Below are positions 19,336-27,952 of a DNA stretch of 64,000 nucleotides, one piece after another. Each line of letters starts with the position of its first letter. Position 1 is the first letter of the stretch. The notes beneath the pieces were generated by a model. That model worked only from the letters and a program-made list of their open reading frames with translations. It did no database searches and was not told where the DNA came from. Source of the DNA: Halothiobacillus sp045689735 (GTDB lineage Bacteria > Pseudomonadota > Gammaproteobacteria > Halothiobacillales > Halothiobacillaceae); NCBI RefSeq assembly GCF_045689735.1, contig NZ_CP142685.1, positions 496,001 to 560,000 on the forward strand, in the 5' to 3' direction. The position numbers and the translations under genes are program-made.

Positions 19336-19796
19336 GCGGTTGGCGCCAAGAGGCTATGCAACAGGCGCAGGTCGTGTCGTTCGCCCGCAAGAAAATCCTG
19401 AATGCATTGGAGGACGAAGGGCGAGCGCGGCGGATAATCCGGCGTGCTCAACGCCTCGGGCGAGAGCCAATGCACGCCGAGAATCCCCGAGTCGAGGGGG
19501 GCATCGTCGGGTGCGCCGACCGAGCCAATCACCGAGACCCGCAGAATGCGCGCGCCCGAGGCGGCATTCTGGTGGTAAATCCCCAACAGGGCTTCTGGGG
19601 TGAAGGGATGGCGGGTTTCCTCTCGCACTTCCCGAACCACGGCATCGAGCAAGGATTCTCCGGGTTCGACATGCCCTGCCGGTTGATTGAACCGCCGCTG
19701 ACCGGCGATGGATTCTTCGACCAAGAGGAAACGACCGGCTCGGTGAATGATGCCGGCGACGGTAATCGCGCTCAACGGTCGTGACTGGGTATTCAT
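19332..19796 (-). CDS. nudJ: NUDIX hydrolase, NudJ-type phosphatase
   Basis: A 154-residue NUDIX protein. The NUDIX box is complete: GHVEPGESLLDAVVREVREET. In E. coli NudJ hydrolyses hydroxymethylpyrimidine pyrophosphate and nucleoside di- and triphosphates, and it is encoded just upstream of mnmA as here. I assign the symbol from that synteny and the N-terminal HRAGRFLLVEE pattern. It is translationally coupled to mnmA (ATGA overlap). Confidence 0.86.
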   Translation of the reverse strand: MNTQSRPLSAITVAGIIHRAGRFLLVEESIAGQRRFNQPAGHVEPGESLLDAVVREVREETRHPFTPEALLGIYHQNAASGARILRVSVIGSVGAPDDAPLDSGILGVHWLSPEALSTPDYPPRSPFVLQCIQDFLAGERHDLRLLHSLLAPTA

Positions 19797-19820
19797 GCGG
19801 GCATTATAGCCGCGGATGAC

Positions 19821-20948
19821 TCAACCCCAACGCCGGGTCGTCGCCTGCTGTTGGTACGACTGCATGAAATCGATCAGTGCCTCGACGGCGGGCAGGCCGA
19901 GGCCGTTGTAGAGCGAGGCCCGGATGCCGCCAATGGCACGATGGCCATTCAGGCCGTAGAAACCCGCGCGTTGGGCGGCGGCGAGAAAGTCGGCGGTCAG
20001 TTCCGGGGTGGGCAGAGTAAATACGACATTCATCAAAGAGCGATCCGGCGGCGCTGCCCGCCCTTGATAAAACCCGTCACTGGCATCGAGCAGGTCGTAG
20101 AGCCGCGCGGCCTTGCGTTGATTGATGGCGTGCATGGCCGCGAGCCCCCCGATCTCATGCAGCAGCCAGCGGGTGACCAGGAGCACGACATAAATCGCGA
20201 AGACGGGCGGGGTGTTGTAATTGGACTGCGCGCGTACCTGTTGGCGATAGTCCAGCCAGCCGGGCAGCCCTTGATCCGGCATGCGTTCGAGTAATTCCTC
20301 GCGCAGCAGCACGAGCGTCACCCCGGCCGGACCGAGGTTTTTTTGCGCATGCGCATAGATGAACGAGAACTGCGTGGCGTCGATGGGGCGCGAGAGAAAA
20401 TCGGAGGACATATCGCAAAAGCGGGGGACATCCGGGTGGCCGATCAGCCGGTGGAACTGTAGTCCTTCGACCGTCTCATTCGAGACATAGTGCAGATAGG
20501 GGGCATCGGGGGCAAAAGCCAGCTCCGCATCTTCTGGCAGGCGGCGGTAGTCGCTCGAGGCGCCGGACCAGACCACCCGCAGGCGCGCGCTGCGCTCGGC
20601 CTCGCCCAGCACCTTGCGGCTCCAGTAACCGGTGCACAGATAATCCGGCGGCGTGGCCTGTCCGTTCAAAAAGCTCATCGGAATTTGGGAGAACTGCTGA
20701 GTCGCACCGCCTTGCAGCATCAGCACCTGGTAATTCGTGTCAATGCCGAGCAGTTGACGGATGTTCTGCTGCACCTCGGCCAGCACGCCAGCGAACCAGT
20801 CGGAGCGATGGCTGATGCCGAGAATCGATAACCCCGTATCCGGCTCGCACAGAATCGCCTGTTGAACCTGTTCGAGTACCGACTGCGGCAAGGCACCGGG
20901 GCCGCCGGAGAAGTTGTGCGCGTTATTGGGATTGATCAACGGGCTCAT
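19821..20948 (-). CDS. serC: Phosphoserine aminotransferase
   Basis: PLP enzyme that makes phosphoserine for serine synthesis and also acts in pyridoxal phosphate synthesis. It begins with the family pattern HNFSGGPGALPQSVLEQ. The PLP-binding lysine is Lys203 (YAHAQKNLGPAG) and the C-terminal RASLYNGL helps bind substrate phosphate. At 375 residues the length is normal. It overlaps the upstream ATP-grasp gene by 4 bases and precedes nudJ by 24 bases. Confidence 0.96.
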   Translation of the reverse strand: MSPLINPNNAHNFSGGPGALPQSVLEQVQQAILCEPDTGLSILGISHRSDWFAGVLAEVQQNIRQLLGIDTNYQVLMLQGGATQQFSQIPMSFLNGQATPPDYLCTGYWSRKVLGEAERSARLRVVWSGASSDYRRLPEDAELAFAPDAPYLHYVSNETVEGLQFHRLIGHPDVPRFCDMSSDFLSRPIDATQFSFIYAHAQKNLGPAGVTLVLLREELLERMPDQGLPGWLDYRQQVRAQSNYNTPPVFAIYVVLLVTRWLLHEIGGLAAMHAINQRKAARLYDLLDASDGFYQGRAAPPDRSLMNVVFTLPTPELTADFLAAAQRAGFYGLNGHRAIGGIRASLYNGLGLPAVEALIDFMQSYQQQATTRRWG

Positions 20949-22144
20949 GCGATGTGTGCCGAAGGTTCGAGTAATTGCCGGAAGGCCTCCATGATCTTCT
21001 GGATGGCGGCCGGTTTGTAGGGAAACAAGTCGATGGGATCCATCGCGTGAACCACCATGACATGGTCAATTTCAAAAATCAGTAGACGGCCATCCGGCAG
21101 TTCGGCGCCGTCGAAACAAACATACTCAAGCCCCATGCGTTCGGCAATCGCCGCCAGCGCCTCGCGGTGCCGTGCGGCAAAGTCGGAAAAACCCGCCATG
21201 AAGGCGGCCTCTTCGGCGCGTTTGGCGGCATTTTCATACATGCCGGCGTTCAGGTAATGAATCATCCAGTGATCGCGTATCGCCAGATGAGCCGCAAAGG
21301 CTTGTCCGCGAACCAATGCGATCCGGAATTTTCGGTACTGGCCATCGGCGCTGCGGTAGTCGATGAACGGCGCCACGAAGAAATCCGGCTGTGGGTGTGC
21401 CGCGAGGTAATCCGACAGTGCAGCGAGGGTGTCGAGTCGAGCCAGATCCCGCCCCGCGTGGGAATCGAGCGGGCGGATGATCAAGGGAAAATCCAGGGCG
21501 AATGTTGCCTGCGCTGAGATGGCACCCTGCGCGATTTCTGCGAGCGCTGTGCGGCTCACCGCCAGATTCCTGGGCATCAGTACCCCGGGGAGATTGGCGA
21601 GGCAGGCGCTGGCCTGGTCTCGTTCGGTGCGCTGGAGCCGCGCGGGATGATTGAGTACCGGAACAGGCCAGTGGGCGAGATGTTCAACCAGACGCTGCAA
21701 TAGCGGTGCGTGTTCGGTGCTGTAGCCGCAGGCCATGAACAGCGCATCATGCGGCGGGCAGGGGTCGGGCAGAGGCGCTTCAAGCGTAGCGAAATAGTAC
21801 AGCAGCTCGATATCGGTTCCTTCGAGCAGGCAGTCGAGCGGGGTATTGGCGGCGATATCCCCGGCGATGCAAATCAGCAGCAAGCGCCGACGAATGCCGG
21901 ATTCGGGTGGGATCGAGAACAGGCGGGTCAGCGCCAACGCCTCGCGTTGACAGGCAAAGGCGGCCTCGCGCTGATCGAGGCTGAACAGCAGGGTGGACAG
22001 GTTCATCCAGTGCGCCGCGTTCGTCGGTCCCTGTTGAACGGCCAGCAGCGATTGTTGGGCCAGGGGGCGCAGATCAACCCCCGCAATGCTGGCACGCAGA
22101 AATGGTGCCAAGCCAAGATAGGGCGTGTGGGCGGCGTCGGTCAT
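20945..22144 (-). CDS. TPR/ATP-grasp-like protein of unknown substrate
   Basis: A 399-residue cytoplasmic protein. Residues about 28-75 look like a degenerate tetratricopeptide repeat pair (AHWMNLSTLLFSLDQREAA). The second half resembles an ATP-grasp ligase: a strand with FPLIIRPLDSHAGRDL (candidate ATP-binding Arg/His), FFVAPFIDYRSADGQYRKFRIALV, and a terminal FEIDHVMVVHAMDP in place of the usual metal-binding E-x-N. The substrate is not predictable from sequence. It is the first gene of the serC-nudJ-mnmA-hflD operon and overlaps serC by 4 bases. Its promoter must lie in the 302-base gap shared with rpoS. Confidence 0.7.
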   Translation of the reverse strand: MTDAAHTPYLGLAPFLRASIAGVDLRPLAQQSLLAVQQGPTNAAHWMNLSTLLFSLDQREAAFACQREALALTRLFSIPPESGIRRRLLLICIAGDIAANTPLDCLLEGTDIELLYYFATLEAPLPDPCPPHDALFMACGYSTEHAPLLQRLVEHLAHWPVPVLNHPARLQRTERDQASACLANLPGVLMPRNLAVSRTALAEIAQGAISAQATFALDFPLIIRPLDSHAGRDLARLDTLAALSDYLAAHPQPDFFVAPFIDYRSADGQYRKFRIALVRGQAFAAHLAIRDHWMIHYLNAGMYENAAKRAEEAAFMAGFSDFAARHREALAAIAERMGLEYVCFDGAELPDGRLLIFEIDHVMVVHAMDPIDLFPYKPAAIQKIMEAFRQLLEPSAHIA

Positions 22145-22446
22145 GGGGCGTCCTTTCAGGGGGTGAACCAGAGTACAGAAACCTCGTCACCTTCGGATGC
22201 TAACACTCGGGCGAGTGCGGCAGGAGAACACGGCGGCGCGTTTGGTGTTTTTTTACGGGCGTGGAACTTTTTTCCCCAGCGCGGGTATCATCTACATAAA
22301 TTGTGCATTTTGTTAGGCATCTAGTGAAATTCGCCGTTCATGAGGAAATTTCATCGGGTTATTGCCGAAAAATCCTTGTATGACGGTTCGTATTTGTGCA
22401 AACCTTATACGAGTAAAACACTCGGGATTTCGTGGAGGATTCGATC
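22145..22446. other. Intergenic control region between the serC operon and rpoS
   Basis: A 302-base gene-free stretch between divergent operons. It is more AT-rich than its surroundings, particularly 22245-22440. I see an inverted repeat TGAAATT...AATTTCA around 22325-22355 and TATCAT near 22286 as a possible -10 element, but no confident promoter pair. The last bases hold the GGAGG ribosome site of rpoS. Confidence 0.5.
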
Positions 22447-23466
22447 ATGGGTTCACAGCACTACCATCCTGTCGCGGAATCACCGGCGGCTTCGACCGAC
22501 GAATTTCCGATCACCGATGCGGTCGATTTCGGATTTGACGAGGAGACGGCTGAGGCATTGCTACTGGCTGACCAGGATGCCGCAGACGAGGCGGGTTCCG
22601 CCGCCCGCTTTGAGACGGGCGATAGTGAATCGACCGATCCGATCCGGCTGTATCTGAATGAAGTCGAAACCGAACGGCTGCTCACCGCCGAGGAAGAGGT
22701 GCGGTATGCTCGCCTGGCGCAGCAGGGCGATGGCGCCGCCCGGCAAAAAATGATCGTTTGTAATCTTCGGCTGGTCATCAAAATTGCCCGACGGTACATG
22801 AACCGGGGGCTGGATCTGCTGGATTTGATCGAAGAAGGCAACCTTGGGCTGATGCGTGCGGTGGAAAAATTTGATCCGGAGCGCGGCTTCCGGTTTTCCA
22901 CCTATGCCACTTGGTGGATTCGGCAAACCATCGAGCGCGGCCTGATGAATCAGGGGCGCACGGTGCGGTTGCCTGTGCATGTCGTGAAAGAAATGTACAG
23001 CCTCAATCGCGCGGCGCGGCAAATTGCCCAGACGCAAAATGCGGAAGTAACGGCCGAGCAGATTGCCGAGCACATGGATCGCCCTGTCGATGGCGTGCTT
23101 AAGGTTCTGGCCTACAACGAGCGTCAGTCATCGTTTGACCGGCCATTGGGCGGTGAGGGCGATTTTTCGCTGCTCGATCTCATTCCCGATGAGCAGGCCA
23201 GGGAACCCGACGAGCTGTTGCACGAGCAAGGGGTGCAGGTCGTGCTGGATCGGTTGTTGGCACAACTCGATGCCAAGCAGCGGGAGGTGCTGTGCCGTCG
23301 CTACGGCTTGCGGGGCTATGAGGCGCAAACTCTCGAAGAAGTTGGTGCGCTGATGGGGGTGACCCGCGAGCGGGTGCGGCAGATCCAGCTTGATTCGGTG
23401 CGTCGGCTGCGTATTCTGGCAAAGAATGCCGGGGTTTCTGCCGAAGCGCTGTTCTCGACGGATTGA
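22447..23466 (+). CDS. rpoS: RNA polymerase sigma factor RpoS
   Basis: Stationary-phase/general-stress sigma factor, 339 residues. After an acidic N-terminal region come DPIRLYLNEV (region 1.2), NLRLVIKIARRYMNRGLDLLDLIEEGN (regions 2.1-2.2), RFSTYATWWIRQTIERG (2.3-2.4), a region 3 with LPVHVVKEM, and the region 4 helix-turn-helix LEEVGALMGVTRERVRQIQ. The HVVKEM and MNQGRTVRLP pattern and short length fit RpoS rather than RpoD. GGAGG eight bases before this ATG decides the start over an upstream GTG at 22432. The gene is not beside nlpD as in E. coli. Confidence 0.9.
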   Translation: MGSQHYHPVAESPAASTDEFPITDAVDFGFDEETAEALLLADQDAADEAGSAARFETGDSESTDPIRLYLNEVETERLLTAEEEVRYARLAQQGDGAARQKMIVCNLRLVIKIARRYMNRGLDLLDLIEEGNLGLMRAVEKFDPERGFRFSTYATWWIRQTIERGLMNQGRTVRLPVHVVKEMYSLNRAARQIAQTQNAEVTAEQIAEHMDRPVDGVLKVLAYNERQSSFDRPLGGEGDFSLLDLIPDEQAREPDELLHEQGVQVVLDRLLAQLDAKQREVLCRRYGLRGYEAQTLEEVGALMGVTRERVRQIQLDSVRRLRILAKNAGVSAEALFSTD

Positions 23467-23479
23467 GCAGAATCCCACT

Positions 23480-23511
23480 CCGCCATGCCCCCGACCGGCG
23501 AGGCATGGCGG
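23480..23511 (+). terminator. Hairpin after rpoS
   Basis: A 10-bp perfect stem CCGCCATGCC / GGCATGGCGG begins 14 bases after the rpoS stop and is followed by TTCTCTCTT. It is a probable terminator with a weak T-tract. Confidence 0.65.
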
Positions 23512-23529
23512 TTCTCTCTTCGCGCGCCC

Positions 23530-23567
23530 CGGAGCCCTGTCGTTGACAGGACAGGCTCTGGTTTTTT
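23530..23567. terminator. Second hairpin with T-tract between convergent genes
   Basis: The stem GAGCC(C)TGTC / GACAGGCTC has one bulged C and is followed by TTTTTT. It lies between the rpoS stop and the stop of the convergent GGDEF gene and probably ends readthrough from rpoS. Confidence 0.7.
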
Positions 23568-23577
23568 GAAGCCAGTT

Positions 23578-24609
23578 TTATTGATCGTCGTCAAACAACG
23601 GGGGCGCAAAGACTGCGCTATTGCCCCCAGCGCGTTTGGCCTGATACATCGCGGAGTCCGCCGCGCACATCAGCGCATTCTGGTTGCGAGTTTCCTTGGG
23701 GTGAATCTCGCAGACGCCGATGCTGCCGGAAATGCGGACATATTCGCCCTCGCGTCCAATCCGTAAAAATGTGGCCTGCGCAATGCGCCGCACGATGTCT
23801 TGCAGGTCTTTAAGTGTGCGGGCGGACTGCACCAGAATGGCGAGTTCGTCACCGCCCAGGCGGGCGATGTGATCTTCCGGGCTCAGGGCTTCGCGCAGGC
23901 GGTTACTGAGTTCTTGCAGCAAGCGGTCGCCAAACTCATGACCGAGGGTGTCATTGACGGTTTTGAAATTGTCGATGTCGATGATGACCAGGGCGGTGCG
24001 CCGGTCGCCTTCCTGCGCGCGCAGCAGGGTTTGATCCATCAGTTGATAAAAGCCGGCGCGGTTGGGCAGGCCGGTCAGAGGGTCGCTGTGCGCCAGTTGG
24101 TTGAGGTGTTGTTCGATTTTGTCGCGGTACAGGGCGGTGCCAATGAAATCAGCGAACAGGGTGGCCAGACTCAATTGGCGTAAAGAGAGCGGTTCGGTCA
24201 CTGGTTTGAACCAAGAAAGTGCAAGCACTGCCTCAATTTGATCCGATTGGCGAATCGGAATGCTGAGGCTGGCTTGGAGCCCGATATCGACAAAGGCCGG
24301 CATGGCTAGATCACTGGCCGGATAATCGTCGATGAACAAGGGGTGATTTTGTGCCAGCGCCGCGCCGGCAACGCCCTTATCCCGATCGAACGGGTGTTGG
24401 GTGAGGGCGATATATTTCGCCGGCAAGCCTTCAAAGAATCGATATTTCAGGCGGTTGCTCTGGGCGATGATCAGTCCGGCACCGTCGGCGCCGACCACCT
24501 TGGCAGCCGCGTTGGCGGCAATTTTGAAAAAGCGCGGCAAGTCCGTTTCCCGGGCGAGGATCGAAAGTAACACGATGTCCGAATCGCGTAGATCGTTGGG
24601 GGTTTGCAT
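23578..24609 (-). CDS. GAF-domain diguanylate cyclase
   Basis: A 343-residue cytoplasmic protein. Residues about 10-165 form a GAF-like sensor domain (VGADGAGLIIAQ, KGVAGAALAQNHPLFIDDY) and about 180-335 a GGDEF domain (SDPLTGLPNRAGFYQLMDQ, ALVIIDIDNFKTVNDTLGHEFGD). The active-site motif reads GGDEL instead of GGDEF/GGEEF. No inhibitory RxxD is seen at the usual position five residues before it. CAGGAG six bases before the ATG at 24609 decides the start. It lies 63 bases downstream of hemG on the same strand. It probably makes cyclic di-GMP, but the signal sensed is unknown. Confidence 0.88.
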   Translation of the reverse strand: MQTPNDLRDSDIVLLSILARETDLPRFFKIAANAAAKVVGADGAGLIIAQSNRLKYRFFEGLPAKYIALTQHPFDRDKGVAGAALAQNHPLFIDDYPASDLAMPAFVDIGLQASLSIPIRQSDQIEAVLALSWFKPVTEPLSLRQLSLATLFADFIGTALYRDKIEQHLNQLAHSDPLTGLPNRAGFYQLMDQTLLRAQEGDRRTALVIIDIDNFKTVNDTLGHEFGDRLLQELSNRLREALSPEDHIARLGGDELAILVQSARTLKDLQDIVRRIAQATFLRIGREGEYVRISGSIGVCEIHPKETRNQNALMCAADSAMYQAKRAGGNSAVFAPPLFDDDQ

Positions 24610-24672
24610 CACACGCTCCTGTTCGGGGCATGAACTTGCCCCTGAAGACACTGAAGCAAAATCAGCGCCAAA

Positions 24673-26073
24673 TCAGGGCACTGGCTGGTTTTGGGCGCCC
24701 AGCGCGAGTGCCTTGCCCTGAGCGAGGCAATCCCCCACGGCAATGCCCTGACGCCAGTTGCCGCCGAGTTGCAAACCGGGGTGGTGGACAAGCGCCGCAT
24801 CGATGCGTTGTTGCAATGCGAGATAGCCGAGTTCGTACTGCGGAATGGCGCGCGGCCAACGCTGAATACGCTGGAAGACGGGTCTTCCCCGGATGCCCAG
24901 AATCGGCGCGAGGTCGGCCAGAATCTGCTGAACCAGATCGCTATCTGAGCCCTCGGCAGCTTCGGGTCGCCGTCGTCCACCGATGAAGGCGGTGAGCAGG
25001 ACATGCCCCTCCGGCGCGCGTTCCGGGAACAGGGTGGAGGAAAACAGAACGCCCAGTGTGTGCTTGCCTTCGCGCGAGGGAATCAGCAAGCCGAAGCCAT
25101 CGAGTGGGTGGGCGACGGCGTCGCGGGGAAAACCCAGCGCCACGGCAGTGACGGCGGGATATTCAATGGCGCTCAGCGCCTCGGCAAGCGCGGGATCGAA
25201 AGGCGCGATCCATTCGGCGCTATGCCAGGCGGGCGTGGCGAGCAGCAGTTGGGTCGCCTGCCATTGCCGCTGATCGGTCGTCTGCACGACCCAGGGCATC
25301 CCGGGCGCGGTCGGCGGCGTCAGCCCGCAGACGGCTGTGCTGGTTTCGATCTGCCCGAGCCCGGTTTGGCGGGTGGCGTCGGCCAGCGCGTCGGTGAGGG
25401 TGGCTAACCCCCGGCGGAAGCTGAACAGGCTGCCTTTTTTCGGGTTCATCGGCGGGGCGGGTTGGCGCTTGGCTGCGCGCATCCGGGCAATGCCCCCGCG
25501 AATCAGCGAGCCATGTTCGGCTTCGAGCGCGCGCAGTTTCGGGATGGCGGCCCAGGCGGAAAGCCGTTCCGGGTCGCCCGCATAAACGCCGGAGACGAAC
25601 GGATCGACCGCCCAGTCCAGAAAGCCCTGGCTGAGGCGGCGGCGCACGAAATCGGCGATGGATTCTTCCTGCGTTGCGGGTTTGACCCAAGGCTCTTTCA
25701 GCAAATGCCACCAATCGTTAAAGCCGAACAGCGGGCTGCTCAGCAGGCTGCCCGGCCCCATCGGCAGGGCGACGGGATGACCATGACGGCTGACAAAGCG
25801 TTTTTTGGCCAGCGGATTGGCGAGCACGATGTCATCAGCCAGATTCAAGGCGGCGATCAGCTCTGAGAGGATCGGGCTTTGCATCAGACTATTGGGCCCG
25901 GTTTCGGTTTGCCAGCCCTCGGTGTTCAGGGTGCCAGTGGCGCCGCCGACGCGCGGCGCGGCTTCCAGCAGGGTGACGCGTTGACCGGCAGCGGTCGCGT
26001 AATACGCAGCGGCAAGGCCGGTGGCGCCAGCGCCAACGATCAAATAATCAAGGGAAGGATTGGCCTCGGTCAT
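24673..26073 (-). CDS. hemG: Protoporphyrinogen oxidase (oxygen-dependent, FAD)
   Basis: A 466-residue flavoprotein that oxidises protoporphyrinogen IX to protoporphyrin IX in heme synthesis; the family is also called HemY/PPOX. The N-terminal FAD dinucleotide-binding motif is DYLIVGAGATGLAAAYYA with a following LLEAAPRVGG. The C-terminal LGGNWRQGIAVGDC is the second FAD-contact segment. The frame is open to a GTG at 26118, but homologues begin close to MTEANPSLDYL. A TATACT hexamer at 26103-26108 lies 30 bases upstream and could be its -10 box. Confidence 0.92.
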   Translation of the reverse strand: MTEANPSLDYLIVGAGATGLAAAYYATAAGQRVTLLEAAPRVGGATGTLNTEGWQTETGPNSLMQSPILSELIAALNLADDIVLANPLAKKRFVSRHGHPVALPMGPGSLLSSPLFGFNDWWHLLKEPWVKPATQEESIADFVRRRLSQGFLDWAVDPFVSGVYAGDPERLSAWAAIPKLRALEAEHGSLIRGGIARMRAAKRQPAPPMNPKKGSLFSFRRGLATLTDALADATRQTGLGQIETSTAVCGLTPPTAPGMPWVVQTTDQRQWQATQLLLATPAWHSAEWIAPFDPALAEALSAIEYPAVTAVALGFPRDAVAHPLDGFGLLIPSREGKHTLGVLFSSTLFPERAPEGHVLLTAFIGGRRRPEAAEGSDSDLVQQILADLAPILGIRGRPVFQRIQRWPRAIPQYELGYLALQQRIDAALVHHPGLQLGGNWRQGIAVGDCLAQGKALALGAQNQPVP

Positions 26074-26129
26074 GGCGTGGGTCTCGTCAGGAAAATCGCT
26101 ACAGTATAGCGACTGCACGCGGCGCTATT

Positions 26130-26600
26130 TCAGCGATGCCGAGGCCAAGCATGCGCCAGAAACATCATGAGTAATCCCAAACCAGCGAGGGTGTGGGCGG
26201 TTGCCGCCCAAGTTAGCAGGGTTTCATCGCTGAGATACAGCAGGAGTGGAACGCTGAATAACAGCATAAGAATCAGACCAAGCAGCGCGCGTCCGCTGTG
26301 GTGGCGTTGCCGGCGTAACAACCCGGCACGGGCATGCACGATCCAAAGTGCACCCGCCAGCCCGACGACCCAATAGCCCGCGATGTGATGCACGGCGGTG
26401 ATGCCCTGCCGCCAGCCGCCCCGCGGTACCCAGGGGAGATCGAGTTCCCAGCGGTAAGTCAGTAAAACCGGAATCAGCAGGGCGCCGCTCAGGAACAGGC
26501 CTAGCAAGCCGACGAGCAGGATCGGGGCAAAAGCCTTGGGATACCCCTGTTCGGCAAATTTCGGCCATAACCGGGGGCGACGGAAGTAGTCAGGCTGCAT
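26130..26600 (-). CDS. Four-helix membrane protein with conserved-looking histidines
   Basis: A 156-residue inner-membrane protein with four hydrophobic helices (about residues 26-48, 64-84, 100-118 and 125-147). Histidines sit in or near the helices: a His-His pair (TAVHHIAGYW), LWIVHARAG, ATAHTLAG and FLAHAW. This layout suggests a b-type heme four-helix bundle like cytochrome b561 or DUF4405-type proteins; that is inference. The start overlaps the end of apbE by 11 bases, so it is the last gene of the FMN-binding/ApbE operon. It may pass electrons from quinol to the flavinylated partner. Confidence 0.72.
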   Translation of the reverse strand: MQPDYFRRPRLWPKFAEQGYPKAFAPILLVGLLGLFLSGALLIPVLLTYRWELDLPWVPRGGWRQGITAVHHIAGYWVVGLAGALWIVHARAGLLRRQRHHSGRALLGLILMLLFSVPLLLYLSDETLLTWAATAHTLAGLGLLMMFLAHAWPRHR

Positions 26601-27405
26601 GGGGGAGAATCCCCTCGGCGGCGAGGAGTTGACCGCCACACCGCGCCACCCAGTCCGCCGCATCCGCACCGGCGGCCGCCACCTTGGTCAGTGCATCGGC
26701 CTGCCAGGCCGTGGGGGCAATGACCGTCCAGACCCCGTGGCTGACTGGCTGGTCATCGGCCATGAGTAAGGCAGGAAAGCGCTTGGGATCAAGCCCAGCC
26801 GCTGAGGTGGCGCAGGCGCCCTGGCTCAACCGGCCAAGCCAGAGCGTGCCGTCGGGGTGCGGGCGGGTAATCGCTTCGCTGCGGCCGATGCAGCGCCAGT
26901 CGCCACCGGCATTGACCGTGGCCTCGCGCACCCCGTGCGCGCGCAGGGTGGCGATGGCACGATCGACCGCCCAGCCCTTGGCGATGCCGTCCAGTGTGAG
27001 GTACATCGGTCGTCTTAAGCTGACGGTAGTGCCGTGAATCAGGATATCCGCCGCGCAACCGACCGGCAGCAGATCGCCGCCCTGATCGGGCAGGCGACCG
27101 CGTGCGACCAGTGCGCCGCCGACGGTCGGGTTGAAGCGATGCTGGCTTTGTTCCGCCATGCGGCAGGCCAGCCGGAGGATGCGCAGGGTTTGCGGATGGA
27201 CGCTGACGGCGTCGCGTCGCTGATTGATGCGGCTCAAGTCACTGTCGGGGCGGAACAGACTCAGGCGCGCTTCTACCGCTTCGATTTCAGTGAATGCGGC
27301 GGCGAGCGCCCGTTCGAGCTGCGCGCGGCTGTCGGCCGAGGCGTTGATCCGCACGAAGGTGCCGAGCGCTGGCCGCAGCCGTTCGAGCGTGGGTTTTCTG
27401 GTCAT
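26590..27405 (-). CDS. apbE: FAD:protein FMN transferase (ApbE)
   Basis: A 271-residue enzyme that links FMN covalently to a Thr of exported flavoproteins using FAD and Mg2+. Family segments are LGTFVRI at the N-terminus, the FNPTVGGAL region, LDGIAKGWAVDRA (Mg/FAD site) and ATVNAGGD. I do not see a classic lipobox at the N-terminus, so its export route is unclear. It lies 3 bases after the gene for an FMN-binding protein that carries the SGAT target motif, which makes that protein its likely substrate. Confidence 0.93.
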   Translation of the reverse strand: MTRKPTLERLRPALGTFVRINASADSRAQLERALAAAFTEIEAVEARLSLFRPDSDLSRINQRRDAVSVHPQTLRILRLACRMAEQSQHRFNPTVGGALVARGRLPDQGGDLLPVGCAADILIHGTTVSLRRPMYLTLDGIAKGWAVDRAIATLRAHGVREATVNAGGDWRCIGRSEAITRPHPDGTLWLGRLSQGACATSAAGLDPKRFPALLMADDQPVSHGVWTVIAPTAWQADALTKVAAAGADAADWVARCGGQLLAAEGILPHAA

Positions 27406-27408
27406 GAC

Positions 27409-27945
27409 TCAGCCCGGTGGTTTGAGATATAGCTGCTGCAATACCAGCAACCGCTTGACGCCGTTGGTCAGGTTACGGCAAGACAGCGTGGCGCCGCTGA
27501 TATTCTGAATATCGCGCCCCAGCTTGAAGCCGCTGTGCTCATCGCGCCCGATGAATTGCCCGCGCCAGCTCGCCTCCCGCACCTGATCGCCATAGGTTTC
27601 CAGATATTCCATGATCTCTATGCCGATCACTTTGCCCGCTGGGGAAATGGCGAGCGCATAACGGATGAATTCGTGCTTGCCGATCACGCGGTCTTCGATG
27701 TACCAGCCCAGAAACTTCTGCTGGTCGAAGGCTTCCCAGACGGGCTGCTCCTTCCAGCGCTGGCGGACATCGCTGAGCCGCTCGATCTCATCCCGCGCCG
27801 CGTCATCCAGCGCCAGGGGCTTGGCCGTGAAGCTGGTGGCCGCCGGGAACAGGGCTTTTTGCGCCGTTTCCGTGCTGAAGTATTCATTGGCCTGCGCCTG
27901 CACCAGCACCATCGGTGCGAGAAAAAACAACGGGGTATAGCGCAT
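27409..27945 (-). CDS. Exported FMN-binding domain protein (flavinylation target)
   Basis: A 178-residue protein with a signal peptide (MRYTPLFFLAPMVLVQAQA, cleavage near residue 19). The FMN-binding domain covers about residues 75-170 (GKHEFIRYALAISPAGKVIGIEIMEY and the later SGAT). Thr153 in SGATLS is the expected site of covalent FMN attachment by ApbE. It sits 7 bases after an outer-membrane barrel gene and 3 bases before apbE. It probably works as a periplasmic one-electron carrier; the acceptor is unknown. Confidence 0.88.
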   Translation of the reverse strand: MRYTPLFFLAPMVLVQAQANEYFSTETAQKALFPAATSFTAKPLALDDAARDEIERLSDVRQRWKEQPVWEAFDQQKFLGWYIEDRVIGKHEFIRYALAISPAGKVIGIEIMEYLETYGDQVREASWRGQFIGRDEHSGFKLGRDIQNISGATLSCRNLTNGVKRLLVLQQLYLKPPG

Positions 27946-27952
27946 GACCGCC

